Positions 4,123 through 12,538 of a stretch of DNA of 20,736 nt are shown in pieces. A program made the position numbers and the translations under genes. The notes beneath the pieces were generated by a model, which saw only the letters and a program-made list of their open reading frames with translations, did not search any database and was not told the DNA's origin. Positions within the stretch are counted from its first letter, which is position 1, and each line of letters opens with the position of its first letter. Source of the stretch: a virus; the IMG/VR virus record IMGVR_UViG_3300030110_003460, positions 1,995-22,730 of that record. The stretch is one strand, 5' to 3'.

Positions 4123-5653
4123 CTTCTACCACCGGGGCAAACAGGTTTCCAATCAGCCCTAACTTCTCATCAATCATGTGAGCGCATAGTCCGGGTCTAG
4201 ACAAGACATAACCCTTTCTGTAGTGCCATCTGTCGTCACCTGCTAATGAAGGCAACTGCACAACCATAGCGCCGCCCTTTTCTATGACAGACTGATGGTG
4301 CAGATGACCGTGGAACCATATCTTGTTTTCGCAGGACCCCCACTGTTGCCACTCTTCCTTAGCCATCAGCGACGGTAGGTCCATACCCTTGACTCCATCA
4401 CCGTGAGTAAAGCCCATCAATGTATTACCCCACGACACGTACTGCCTTAGTTTGGGGTCAACAACCACGTTTACATCATCGACTTCATCATAGATAGCCT
4501 TAAGATACATCATTAGAGCAAGAGAAAGGTGCCTGTCGTGGTTTCCTCGCATAAAGATAACTTCCACGGGAGATACTCCGCGTAGCAACTCGATATGCTC
4601 TCTTGCTAACTCACACCCATCCATAAATATCTGTGTGGGGCTTGAGGACATATCTTGCGGTGTGCCGCTAGTTGTATGACCCTGCTCGTTGTCTATGTGA
4701 AACCAGTCAGAACCAGTAGCCAAGAATATCTTTTCGGGCCTACCGGGAAGTCTACTTATTAAGTTTTCAGTCCTGTTAATAAGTCTTGACTTAGCCTCTT
4801 CTGTATCATAGTGGTTGCCTGTTTCGTCAATCCAACACGACGACCCAAAGTGTAGGTCAGTAGGAGACATAACAACCGCGTATGGGTCAACATCGCCCAT
4901 TTTTATCTTAGGTACCTTTTTTCTTGGTAGATGCCCTGTACCCAAAGCCTCTTTGAAGTCATTATAAAAAGCCTCATCTAGACTACGCCACTTGTGAGCA
5001 GCCTTAGCCATAGCATTGTAGTGCGCTCTTTGCGACCTAGCCAACGCGCTTTGCCTCTTTAACTCAAGAAAGTCAACAACCATGTCGTCTTCACTCATAG
5101 ACATCATTTGCTCATCCGTGTAGGGAGACATAGGATGCCTCCAATTGTGGGCTTTGATGTAGTCCTGCATCCACAAGATAGGGAAGTGGAAAGCACTAGC
5201 CATTTCAGCGACAGTAAATCTACCGCCTTCATTACTGTACTTTTTCTTCATGTCTCTGTGTTTGTCTCCTTCGACCTTAATAATTGCGTTAGCCTGTGGG
5301 ATAAACGTAAAGTATATATCTTTTTTATCATCATAATAACTTCTCATTGCCTCCGGTGCCTCTATTGCATATTCATCTTTGAGATTGTCTGGTACTTGAG
5401 TAGCAAAGTTTGGTTCCGTAGCGCTCATCTTTGAACCTTGGAAGTTTGTGTACTCTATTTCGCCACCTGCTCTCTTCCAACGCATAATAGCGTTGCGCCA
5501 AGCGTTGATGCTTCGCTTTGGCTCTAGACCATGCAAGAATCTAGCAAAGTCACTTTCACTCTTAAACTCACGCGCGTGCGCGTATTCTTCAATCATTTCT
5601 GTTCCGCCGAGCATCTTAGTGCGCCCGGAGAAGGTCTTATCCTCCTTTCCCAT
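4115..5653 (-). CDS. Helix-turn-helix and metallophosphoesterase protein (512 aa), Mre11-like
   Basis: The C-terminal half is a calcineurin-type metallophosphoesterase with all the metal-binding motifs: TDLHFG (Asp266, His268), GSDWFH (Asp316), GNHD (370-373), THGD (His417) and GHLHH (449-453). This fold includes Mre11/SbcD nucleases, and such genes are common beside phage terminases, so a DNA-end nuclease role in replication or packaging is likely. The first 250 residues are different: a segment FTVAEMASAFHFPILWMQDYIKAHNW (about 146-171) reads as a helix-turn-helix and suggests DNA binding. It heads the packaging operon. ATG 5653 lies about 26 bases from a TATATA element, so the transcript is probably leaderless; a GGAGG inside codons 3-5 cannot serve this start. 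Substrate is unknown. Confidence 0.85.
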   Translation of the reverse strand: MGKEDKTFSGRTKMLGGTEMIEEYAHAREFKSESDFARFLHGLEPKRSINAWRNAIMRWKRAGGEIEYTNFQGSKMSATEPNFATQVPDNLKDEYAIEAPEAMRSYYDDKKDIYFTFIPQANAIIKVEGDKHRDMKKKYSNEGGRFTVAEMASAFHFPILWMQDYIKAHNWRHPMSPYTDEQMMSMSEDDMVVDFLELKRQSALARSQRAHYNAMAKAAHKWRSLDEAFYNDFKEALGTGHLPRKKVPKIKMGDVDPYAVVMSPTDLHFGSSCWIDETGNHYDTEEAKSRLINRTENLISRLPGRPEKIFLATGSDWFHIDNEQGHTTSGTPQDMSSSPTQIFMDGCELAREHIELLRGVSPVEVIFMRGNHDRHLSLALMMYLKAIYDEVDDVNVVVDPKLRQYVSWGNTLMGFTHGDGVKGMDLPSLMAKEEWQQWGSCENKIWFHGHLHHQSVIEKGGAMVVQLPSLAGDDRWHYRKGYVLSRPGLCAHMIDEKLGLIGNLFAPVVEDE

Positions 5654-5674
5654 TAGACTATGCGAGTAGCAGGG

Positions 5675-5684
5675 GATATATAAC
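5675..5684 (-). promoter_or_regulatory. TATA box of the packaging operon (leaderless start)
   Basis: On the minus strand the bases GTTATATATC are centred about 26 bases before ATG 5653. Archaeal RNA polymerase starts about 25 bases after the TATA centre, which places the first transcribed base at or next to the start codon. Confidence 0.6.
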
Positions 5685-5844
5685 GATTGCGGTGGGCTGT
5701 ATTATTTTTATTTATTTTGTCAGGTCCAGAAAAAATAAACACGCATACTGCAAGCCTGTCAGGTAATTCTTTTTTTATTTCAATAGTGTTTTTAGAATGG
5801 CGGCTGCTCACCCACTATCTAGATTAGTAAACTAAGGGATTAGT

Positions 5845-5869
5845 TATAGTATTTTAGAAACATACTATA
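5845..5869. promoter_or_regulatory. Perfect 8-base inverted repeat, possible operator
   Basis: TATAGTAT and ATACTATA are separated by nine bases, about one and a half helical turns between half-site centres. It lies between the divergent operons, roughly 120 bases before the portal start, where a regulator dimer could bind. A terminator hairpin is unlikely because no gene ends here. Confidence 0.45.
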
Positions 5870-5954
5870 GAAAGAATAAAACAAATAACAGAAATAGGCG
5901 CAGTACCCCGTTTTATTTTTTTTGTAATTTACTGAAAAAAAGGAAAAAATAAGG

Positions 5955-5973
5955 GAAAAGGTTAAAAAACACC
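5955..5973 (+). promoter_or_regulatory. TATA-like promoter of the head operon (leaderless start)
   Basis: A purine run GAAAAGG (a plausible TFB recognition element) precedes TTAAAAAA (5962-5969), centred about 25 bases before ATG 5991. This predicts a transcript starting at or beside the portal start codon; no strong ribosome site is present there, in line with a leaderless message. Confidence 0.5.
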
Positions 5974-5990
5974 TACTATTAGGGTTAAAT

Positions 5991-7376
5991 ATGTCCGAGC
6001 GTAAGTGGTATCAGTTTTGGCGTGGCGATGAAGCCAAGCCAACAAGTGTAAGTGCAAGAGTAAGTACAAAGAAAGAAGGTTTTAGAGCAGTAGCGGGAGT
6101 ACCCGATGTCATGCGTGATACAGAAAGGCTGCAAAAAGATAGTAATTATGACAACGAGTTTGACATGTACGACCTCATGCTGAAACTTGACCCAGAATTG
6201 AACGGAGCGGTTCGCGCTGTCAGCCTTACTGCTAACAATTACGAGATAAATTACGCCAAAGGTAAGAATGCGGCTATCCGCAACGCAATCAAAGAACTGG
6301 TAGAAGACACGTTAGACTTCGATGACATCCTCATTACCGCTCTCAGGAACCTAATGGTTTACGGAAACGACATAAACAAGATAGTAGGAAAGCAGAATGT
6401 GGGTATAACAAACCTACAAAGCCTACCTGTCAAGCAAATTACCATAGTCGATGAAAGGGGAGGCTTGGAAAAGAGTTTCAACGCCGATGAGGAAAACCCC
6501 ATCATACACGCGGAGAAGTACATTATGAGGGAGCAGAAGTACAACACCGTGTCTATTCCCGCGCAGGAGATACTACACATAAGGGTTGACTACCGCTCTA
6601 ACTGGTTTGTTGACAACAAGGGCCGCAAGACCTACGGCGTGTGGGGCGCTTCTAGATTTACCGCTCTCAAGCAAGCCATACGCATGAAGTACAACAGTCT
6701 AAACAACCGCCTGTCCCTTGAGGATAGTATGACCAAGCAGTACATTACTATAGACAAGTCTGCCATAGAGCATATCCAAGACCCGGCAGAGCAAAGCGAA
6801 AGGTTAAATCACATTATGGGTGAAGTTATCAAACTATTCGAGGGACTACGGGGCGACCAAATACCTGTGCTGCCACACTACGTTAACCTGCACCATGTTG
6901 ACCTTGAGAACAGCCTACCTAACAGTGGCGACTTCTTGGATGCTATAAACGCAGATATAGCAGCCGTGCTACAAGTACCGCGAGTGGCCGCAGGACAGGA
7001 GAAGGGTAGCACATTCGCCGCTACCTTCAACGCTAATCTATGGGCCGTACAAGCAATCAGTAGAATGCATAGCATCCTTGCCTTCCATTGCAGGGAACTG
7101 TTCTCGATGCACCTAAAGTTACTAGGAATAGAACACAAGATGGCAGACCTACCTACTATCCGGTTTGACGCTATGGACAGTGAAACGCCACTAAATGTAA
7201 TGCAAAGGGTGACTATGGGTTATGAGTCTGGGGTTCTTACGTTAAATCAGGCGTTAGATATTCTGAATTTACCAGAGGTGTCAAACGGCAATGAAAGAAA
7301 AAACAGTGGTTCATCTGATGTCGGTGCCTTACCGCGCGAAAACTCACAACCCGGCGCAGAAGAAAATATTGAATAA
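5991..7376 (+). CDS. Portal protein (461 aa)
   Basis: The portal forms the ring at one head vertex through which DNA enters, and to which terminase and tail dock. The protein has the family layout: a variable N-terminus, a segment DPELNGAVRAVSLTANNYEINY (about 67-88), ILHIRVDYRSNWF followed by KTYGVWGASRF (about 194-222) that matches the conserved portal core, and a helical region VPRVAAGQEKGSTFAATFNANL (about 330-351) typical of the stem and wing. The C-terminus is low complexity and polar. Length fits the compact portals. It is the first gene of the head operon, facing away from terL, and is probably read from a leaderless message. Confidence 0.88.
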   Translation: MSERKWYQFWRGDEAKPTSVSARVSTKKEGFRAVAGVPDVMRDTERLQKDSNYDNEFDMYDLMLKLDPELNGAVRAVSLTANNYEINYAKGKNAAIRNAIKELVEDTLDFDDILITALRNLMVYGNDINKIVGKQNVGITNLQSLPVKQITIVDERGGLEKSFNADEENPIIHAEKYIMREQKYNTVSIPAQEILHIRVDYRSNWFVDNKGRKTYGVWGASRFTALKQAIRMKYNSLNNRLSLEDSMTKQYITIDKSAIEHIQDPAEQSERLNHIMGEVIKLFEGLRGDQIPVLPHYVNLHHVDLENSLPNSGDFLDAINADIAAVLQVPRVAAGQEKGSTFAATFNANLWAVQAISRMHSILAFHCRELFSMHLKLLGIEHKMADLPTIRFDAMDSETPLNVMQRVTMGYESGVLTLNQALDILNLPEVSNGNERKNSGSSDVGALPRENSQPGAEENIE

Positions 7377-7398
7377 TCACTTCTTTTATGGCAATAGT

Positions 7399-8322
7399 AT
7401 GAGCGGAGATGAGGAACAGAACATCATTCAGGAATTGAATGCGCGATTTCAAGAATTGCGAGCCTTGATGATTACCATAGGTTCTGTCATAGCCATGCTG
7501 CTTGCAGGTCTCAACGAAGTCGGTTTTATCTCCTTCGCGGTAGATTCGCTTGTTGATTGGGTTGAGAATGACCCTGACCGGAATCCTTACCTTCCTGACT
7601 GTGAAGAAGATTGGTTAATTGTAGCAGACCACTATATTGTTGATGGTGATTTGTACGTCACAGTAGATATTCTAGACGATGCGTGGTGCAACAACGTTCA
7701 CACTGTTTTCTATAATGTGACCTTTGAGGGAGAAGAGTATAGTGAAGAAAGTGCGCCATTTAGAAATACCGATACTGGATTATTTACTTTTGAAAATATT
7801 TCAGAAGGCACACACAGAGTAAACATTTTAGTAGAAAACGGTACTATTCTACTTTATGCCCTAGAGATAATTGATTTTGAGTATGACCAAAGCGAAGAAG
7901 AAAACGCAGTCTATGGTTGCACTGACCCTGCGGCAATAAACTACAACGAAACTGCTACGCACGAAGATGGGTCTTGTGAGTATCCCGAAGAAGAGGAAGA
8001 AATAACAGAAGATTGCTACGCATACATATATGATGCAATTTCTTATTGGGCCGAAAACAATACTTCGGTCTACAACGAGTTTGATGTTGATTTCTCCTGT
8101 CAAGCCAACGTGACCTTTACAATGCAAGTAGAATTATTAGATAGTCGTAATAACTCACTACTTTACATGGAAGATAATTTTACTACATATCATATGGAGT
8201 GGGATACTAAATACTTGGATTTCTATGACATACCAGAAAGGTATGAAGAATCTTATGGCGTAAATTTTAATCTGTACTATGATGGGGAGTTGTCGGATAC
8301 ACTATGGACACAAATCATATAA
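7399..8322 (+). CDS. Membrane-anchored acidic protein with GCTDP motif (307 aa)
   Basis: The frame is open from 7291, inside the portal gene; I prefer ATG 7399, 23 bases after the portal stop. The product has a short polar N-terminus, one membrane segment (MITIGSVIAMLLAGL, about 24-38), and then a long acidic, Cys-containing part. Residues about 172-195 carry a YGCTDPAAINY-type motif ending DGSCEY, a repeat unit known from secreted proteins of marine bacteria and archaea. The flanking parts look beta-rich. The Cys and acidity suggest that the C-terminal part is outside the cell or on the virion. Its DNA is AT-richer in codon choice than the capsid genes, so it may be an acquired gene. Function unknown; an adhesin, receptor blocker or envelope protein is possible. 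Confidence 0.7.
   Translation: MSGDEEQNIIQELNARFQELRALMITIGSVIAMLLAGLNEVGFISFAVDSLVDWVENDPDRNPYLPDCEEDWLIVADHYIVDGDLYVTVDILDDAWCNNVHTVFYNVTFEGEEYSEESAPFRNTDTGLFTFENISEGTHRVNILVENGTILLYALEIIDFEYDQSEEENAVYGCTDPAAINYNETATHEDGSCEYPEEEEEITEDCYAYIYDAISYWAENNTSVYNEFDVDFSCQANVTFTMQVELLDSRNNSLLYMEDNFTTYHMEWDTKYLDFYDIPERYEESYGVNFNLYYDGELSDTLWTQII
7912..7983 (+). other. GCTDP-x-A-x-NY motif unit
   Basis: This 24-codon segment fits the pattern G-C-T-D-P-x-A-x-N-Y, then A-T-x-x-D-G-S-C-E-Y. The motif is usually found in tandem in large secreted marine proteins; here there is a single copy. Confidence 0.6.
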
Positions 8323-8414
8323 TTCCTTTAGGTATAGTATTAATAGGTGCAATGAATTGGGGTTTTTCCATTTGGTGGGCCAAGCGCTCTTACAAAAGAA
8401 GAAAGAAGCATTAA
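8304..8414 (+). CDS. 36-aa membrane peptide
   Basis: ATG 8304 overlaps the end of the GCTDP gene by 19 bases; TAA is at 8412-8414, eight bases before the protease start. The peptide has one hydrophobic stretch (IIPLGIVLIGAMNWGFSIWWA, about 6-26) and a strongly basic tail (KRSYKRRKKH), so the C-terminus should stay in the cytoplasm. A GGGGAG run lies 14 bases upstream. The size and topology resemble holin-like or host-membrane-acting peptides, but nothing identifies its function. The tight packing between two genes and the coherent membrane design favour a real gene. Confidence 0.55.
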   Translation: MDTNHIIPLGIVLIGAMNWGFSIWWAKRSYKRRKKH

Positions 8415-8422
8415 TAAATCAC

Positions 8423-10693
8423 ATGAGTCGTCGGGCTACCATGTCGTGCGGATGTGGTTGCGGTGGCGAGGTAGTAGCCTATGAAGATTGGGAAGAAGCA
8501 GATGTCATCGCAGCCGAATACCAAGGTAGAAAGGTTACTCTAAACAAACCTTTTCGCACGCCCGGAGCAAACAAGAAGTTTGGCGTGTACACTAAGAATG
8601 AAAGTGGCAACGTGGTCCTAGTAAGGTTTGGCGACCCTAACATGGAAATAAAGAGGGATGACCCACAAAGGAGAAAAAACTTCCGAAGCCGACATAATTG
8701 CGACAGTCCGGGTCCTAAATATAAGGCACGATACTGGTCTTGCAGACAATGGAGAGGTGGTACTAAGGTGGAAGCAGAAGAATGCGGATGTAATGATGTA
8801 GTAGCAGAAGAATGCGAATGTGAGTATGGGTGCAACTGTGGACTTCCCTGCTGTTCAGAAGTAGGTATAGCAGATGAGAGAAGCACACCTGCACCCAAGA
8901 AAGACAGAATAAAAGGCTCTCCTAAAAACAAGCCCGGTTCAGCAAAGCCCGGTGGTAAGGTCACTTTCTCTGAAGGGGTCACTAACTCACTTAAGACTAA
9001 GGTAAAAGAACACAACGCCAAGAGTGACAGAAAAGTCACACTTGGTATGCTAAAGGCAGTTTACCGCAGAGGCGCGGGAGCCTACTCTACATCCCATCGG
9101 CCCGGTGTATCTAGAGCCGCATGGTCAATGGCTAGAGTCAACGCCTTCCTAAGACTTGTCAAGAGCGGCAAGCCTTCAAACCCTAAGTACAAGCAGGACA
9201 ATGACTTGCTACCAAGCAGTCACCCAAGAAAAAGCAAGAAGGCTGCTATGGAACATTGTGATGCTTGTGCAGATACCGCAGCCTGTTCAAAGCACGGTTG
9301 TATGAAAGAAGCAAAGGAAGATGATAAGATGAAAAAGAAAATGAAAGTTTATGGAGAAAAAGATATATTTGACAATCCCGGTGACGCGATGGAAAGAGCA
9401 AAAGAAATGGGATGTGGTGGTATTCACTCTCACAAAGAAGATGGAAAAACAATCTACATGCCCTGTAAGACTCATCAAGAATATATGTCCAAGAATGAAG
9501 GTAAGGATGTCGATGAAGAAGCGGGATACGGTCATAAAAAGAAGTACGCCAACGAGTGCAAGCCCGGTGAAAAGATGATTGACGGAGAGTGCAAGCGCGT
9601 GTACGCGAGCATAGAACTAGATATGGATGAGGTAGAGGCCATAGTAGAAGCAAGCACAGGAGAGACAGTCATAGAAATAAGAGGTGTCGCATTCCACGAA
9701 GGTATGAACAAAAACAAGTGGGAATTGACTTTAGAAGGAGCAAAGCATGTAGTACAGCAAATGATTGGCTCAGATGTAACACTTAACCATCCTAAGCCAA
9801 ACAGTGACGCAGCAGGATTTTCAAGAAACATGGAGGGTCTAGACGAGTCAACAGTTGGCGTAATAAAGTCGGCACAGTTGTATTCTACAGTAGCCGGTGG
9901 ATACGAAGTTAGATATGTAGCACATATTACTACGCCCGATTTATTCGAAACTATGGAGTCCGGCCTGTACCTGAGAGAGGACTACGGTGTTAGCATTGGC
10001 GGGTCAGGCATCCCCGTTGCGGCGACTGAGGATGGTATTACCTTTGGAGAGGACTTTACCTTTGACCATTTGGCTTTAGTGTATCGTCCTGCGTATCAAC
10101 GCGCTAATATAGAATCAATTGAGAAAATTGAAAAAGAGGCAAAGGTCGAGGCAACCTTTATATCACACTCAGACTCTGCCGAGATTAGTAAGGATTTGGT
10201 GAATGATATGTCAGAAGAAACTATTACCCCAGAAATCGACTACGAGGCTCAGATTGAGTCCCTCAAGGCCGACCTTGTTCTTGCTTCTTCCCGCGTAGCG
10301 GAGTTCGAAGCACTAGACGAGGCACGCGCTGAAGAGGCTCGCGCTTCTCTCGTTGAGAGAGCAACTGAAATCGGGATGTCCGGTCACGAAGACCTACAGT
10401 CAGAAACTCTTGAGAATCTGATTGCTTCGTGGGAGGCTTCCCACCCAGAGCCGGCCGAAGTCGAGATGAAGCCAGTTGATGAAAGCCCTGCCGAGATGGA
10501 GGCACCAGTTGTCGCATCCGAAGAAGAGAAGCCAGTTGTGGCTAACTTCCTAAACGGCAGACTTGTAGAGTCCGATGAGGAAATCTACGGACGCGCATAC
10601 AATGCTTGGGCAAGCGCATGGAACGGAACACTCGCAGGTGATGAAGGCAACATGAGAGCCAAGACCTACGAAGAAATAAAGGAGATGATTTGA
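8423..10693 (+). CDS. Head maturation protease fused to scaffold, with Cys-rich N-terminal domains (756 aa)
   Basis: I start at ATG 8423; the frame is open upstream to 8279, but that part overlaps two other genes, and ATG 8441 (MSCGCGCGG) is a further option. Domain order (numbered from 8423): an FGDPNMEIKRDDP domain found at the N-terminus of many marine phage proteases (about 35-112); a Cys cluster (about 119-145); a domain with VTLGMLKAVYRRGAGA and SHRPGVSRAAWSMARVNAF (about 160-270), as in DUF5824/DUF6321-type phage proteins; a second Cys group and an MGCGGIHSH segment; the protease with LNHP (His456), GVSIGG (Ser524) and DHLALVYRPAY; then an acidic coiled-coil scaffold (about 603-690). 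It would guide capsid assembly and then cut the scaffold and itself. About 21 Cys lie before the protease domain. Confidence 0.8.
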   Translation: MSRRATMSCGCGCGGEVVAYEDWEEADVIAAEYQGRKVTLNKPFRTPGANKKFGVYTKNESGNVVLVRFGDPNMEIKRDDPQRRKNFRSRHNCDSPGPKYKARYWSCRQWRGGTKVEAEECGCNDVVAEECECEYGCNCGLPCCSEVGIADERSTPAPKKDRIKGSPKNKPGSAKPGGKVTFSEGVTNSLKTKVKEHNAKSDRKVTLGMLKAVYRRGAGAYSTSHRPGVSRAAWSMARVNAFLRLVKSGKPSNPKYKQDNDLLPSSHPRKSKKAAMEHCDACADTAACSKHGCMKEAKEDDKMKKKMKVYGEKDIFDNPGDAMERAKEMGCGGIHSHKEDGKTIYMPCKTHQEYMSKNEGKDVDEEAGYGHKKKYANECKPGEKMIDGECKRVYASIELDMDEVEAIVEASTGETVIEIRGVAFHEGMNKNKWELTLEGAKHVVQQMIGSDVTLNHPKPNSDAAGFSRNMEGLDESTVGVIKSAQLYSTVAGGYEVRYVAHITTPDLFETMESGLYLREDYGVSIGGSGIPVAATEDGITFGEDFTFDHLALVYRPAYQRANIESIEKIEKEAKVEATFISHSDSAEISKDLVNDMSEETITPEIDYEAQIESLKADLVLASSRVAEFEALDEARAEEARASLVERATEIGMSGHEDLQSETLENLIASWEASHPEPAEVEMKPVDESPAEMEAPVVASEEEKPVVANFLNGRLVESDEEIYGRAYNAWASAWNGTLAGDEGNMRAKTYEEIKEMI

Positions 10694-10694
10694 A

Positions 10695-11186
10695 ATGGTA
10701 GCATTTGGAAGCGCAGACCCACTAGACGCAGTAATGATTGACGACAAGATATGCAAGGGAGTCGGAAAAATCCTAACCTTTGACGGAACCAACAACAAGG
10801 TTGACCTATCCGCCGCAACTGAGATTGCTATAGGCATCTCAGCAGGAGAGTCCGAGAGAGATTCCTCTCGCGGGATGGACATAACCGCCCCAAAGGTTTC
10901 TTTCTTCCCACTTGGAGGTGTACTGATGGTTCAGGTCGCCGCCGGTGAGACTCTAACTACCGGAGAGACAATGTACGTCGGTGCAAACGGACTTGCAACT
11001 TCGACTGCTGGCTCCAACAAGAAACTCGGTCTTTACGTTGGAAAGGGAATTGACCCAACCCCTGCTCTAGTTGATTCAGGAGCAGGTGACAAACTCACAA
11101 ACGCAGGTGTAGCCGGAAACGGTACAACTGAGTTGACTGAGGGAGCATTGATACCCATAATGACGGCGGGGGCCGCAATAGCATAG
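10695..11186 (+). CDS. Head decoration protein candidate (163 aa)
   Basis: ATG 10695 follows the protease stop by one base and has GGAGATGAT (10681-10689) in front. The product is small, Gly/Ala/Thr-rich and beta-rich, with VQVAAGETLTTGETMYVGANG and LGLYVGKG (about 79-118), a pattern resembling DUF2190-type capsid decoration proteins. Its position directly between the protease-scaffold and the major capsid protein is the usual place for a decoration protein that binds the outside of the expanded head and stabilises it. No catalytic residues are apparent. The family assignment is by pattern and position only. Confidence 0.65.
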   Translation: MVAFGSADPLDAVMIDDKICKGVGKILTFDGTNNKVDLSAATEIAIGISAGESERDSSRGMDITAPKVSFFPLGGVLMVQVAAGETLTTGETMYVGANGLATSTAGSNKKLGLYVGKGIDPTPALVDSGAGDKLTNAGVAGNGTTELTEGALIPIMTAGAAIA

Positions 11187-11200
11187 GATGGTGATTAAGT

Positions 11201-12097
11201 ATGGCAAAAGATACATTGGAACAAATACTAAACGTGGAAGCAGCAGCAGGACCCTTTTCAACGGGCGATGCAGTATTGGAGCAGACTCTAAGAGACTTCA
11301 TCCAACTACAATCGACTACAATAGCAGTAGGAACGAAGGTTGTCGGAGTGCGCTCCGTACCTTGGATGGACTTCAAGTGGTACACTGGTGTCACTGGAAC
11401 CTTCGACTTCCCTCTAGACGACAACGCAGTCACCGAGCCAAGCAAGATTGGAACGGCCAACTACTCGACCAAGTTGGAGAAGGGACAGGGGCGATGCACC
11501 TTCCTAGACTCAGTAAGGCTACGAGGCGAGTCCTTTGAGAACATCGACAGGCAGCAACTAGGAATAGTCCGCGCCCGCGCAGACAAGATTGACGCTACTA
11601 TCCTAGCCGCTCTAGCAGCAGGTGCAGGACAGTCCGCAGCCGCCGCAGCAACCTTCGGGTCTGCCGGAGCAGATGAGGAAGGCGACCTTCTATCCGCAAT
11701 GGACCTAATCTTCGCTAACGCAAGGGTTTCCGGTGACGAGCCTATGGCTCTAATCCTCCCTGCAAGCAAGAGAAGCGCTATGCTGAACACTCAACTCTTC
11801 GGAAACGTGGTTGAGTCCCTACAGGACCACATGGGCCGCATTGCTAACATGACTGTTTACTACTCAAGGGACAGTTCAGTGGCAAACGACGCTCTGCTTC
11901 TAATCCCCGGTGCCGAGACAGCCGAGTTCTTCCAGTACAGCGGAGATGGCTACACCGAGACCGAGTTGACGAGACTACCCGGTGTCGGGTTCGACTGGCT
12001 ACTAACCTCCTACATGGGAACTGTAGTCCACGAACACCAAGACGGAGCAGCAGCCGGTAAGAACAACAGAATCTTTAAGATAACTGGTGTCGCTTGA
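11201..12097 (+). CDS. Major capsid protein, HK97-like (298 aa)
   Basis: The main shell subunit. ATG 11201 has a GGTGAT site (11190-11195). The protein shows the expected plan: a short N-terminal arm, an E-loop-like region (about 45-100, VVGVRSVPWMDFKWYTGVTGTFDFPLDD), a long helix with RQQLGIVRARADKIDATILAALAAGAG (about 117-143, the spine helix position), an A-domain with ALILPASKRSAML and an end-domain GVGFDWLLTSYMGTVVHEH. No stretch suggests a large cleaved delta domain, in line with a separate scaffold in the preceding protease fusion. The call rests on size, fold pattern and place after protease and decoration genes. Codon use here is more GC-rich than in the GCTDP gene. Confidence 0.82.
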   Translation: MAKDTLEQILNVEAAAGPFSTGDAVLEQTLRDFIQLQSTTIAVGTKVVGVRSVPWMDFKWYTGVTGTFDFPLDDNAVTEPSKIGTANYSTKLEKGQGRCTFLDSVRLRGESFENIDRQQLGIVRARADKIDATILAALAAGAGQSAAAAATFGSAGADEEGDLLSAMDLIFANARVSGDEPMALILPASKRSAMLNTQLFGNVVESLQDHMGRIANMTVYYSRDSSVANDALLLIPGAETAEFFQYSGDGYTETELTRLPGVGFDWLLTSYMGTVVHEHQDGAAAGKNNRIFKITGVA

Positions 12098-12111
12098 GGT
12101 TGGTGATTTAG

Positions 12112-12528
12112 GTGCCAAGAAACGTTAAACTCCAAGGAGTGATGGATGGGCGTCTTGTACGCGCTATGGACGACGGCGAGGACTTCGGTTTTATCCCTGT
12201 AATGCTCAGGGTTAATACTGCGGCAGGTGCAGATAATACTGTTGCTCTTACTATGGAAAGGGCTTTTACAGTAACAGACTGTCAAGCACAGAACATTGGT
12301 GGAGCAGGTGCTTCAAGTGATACACTTCAACTAAAGAATGGTTCAAGTGCAATTACTAACACTCTTGATATGTCCGGTGCAGACAACGTAATTGTCCGAG
12401 CCGGTACTATTGATGACGCTCAGATGGAAATTGCCGCAGGTGGTACTCTTAATGTCGTTGCTCTTGATAACACCGGAGATAACCAACCGGCAAAGATTGT
12501 TTACATCACAGGCTACTATCACAAGTAA
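12112..12528 (+). CDS. Small beta-rich virion protein (138 aa)
   Basis: GTG 12112 is chosen because a GGTGAT site lies at 12102-12107 in the same arrangement as at the neighbouring genes. The product is beta-rich with Gly, Asn and Thr turns: VALTMERAFTVTDCQAQNIGGAG, then TNTLDMSGADNVIVRAGTID, and a C-terminal strand KIVYITGYYHK. It has no membrane or coiled-coil segment. This looks like a second head decoration or minor capsid protein, since it sits directly after the major capsid gene. A specific family is not recognised. Confidence 0.6.
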   Translation: MPRNVKLQGVMDGRLVRAMDDGEDFGFIPVMLRVNTAAGADNTVALTMERAFTVTDCQAQNIGGAGASSDTLQLKNGSSAITNTLDMSGADNVIVRAGTIDDAQMEIAAGGTLNVVALDNTGDNQPAKIVYITGYYHK

Positions 12529-12538
12529 GGTGATTTAA

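Larger units (their letters stand above)
5654..5990. promoter_or_regulatory. AT-rich divergent intergenic region
   Basis: These 337 bases separate the minus-strand packaging operon from the plus-strand head operon and hold both promoters. Also seen: a direct repeat TGTCAGGT (5718-5725 and 5757-5764), a perfect inverted repeat TATAGTAT/ATACTATA (5845-5852 and 5862-5869), a smaller one TTAGT/ACTAA (5824-5835), and an A/T-run inverted repeat (5913-5921 with 5944-5952). No gene is present. An operator for a shared regulator fits; a replication origin is possible but has no specific support. Confidence 0.6.

Noticed and set aside
8479-9039. 186-codon minus-strand frame
   Set aside because: It mirrors the N-terminal part of the protease-scaffold gene, which carries recognisable phage domains on the plus strand.
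11188-11538. 116-codon plus-strand frame
   Set aside because: It overlaps the major capsid gene in another frame and lacks any family pattern.
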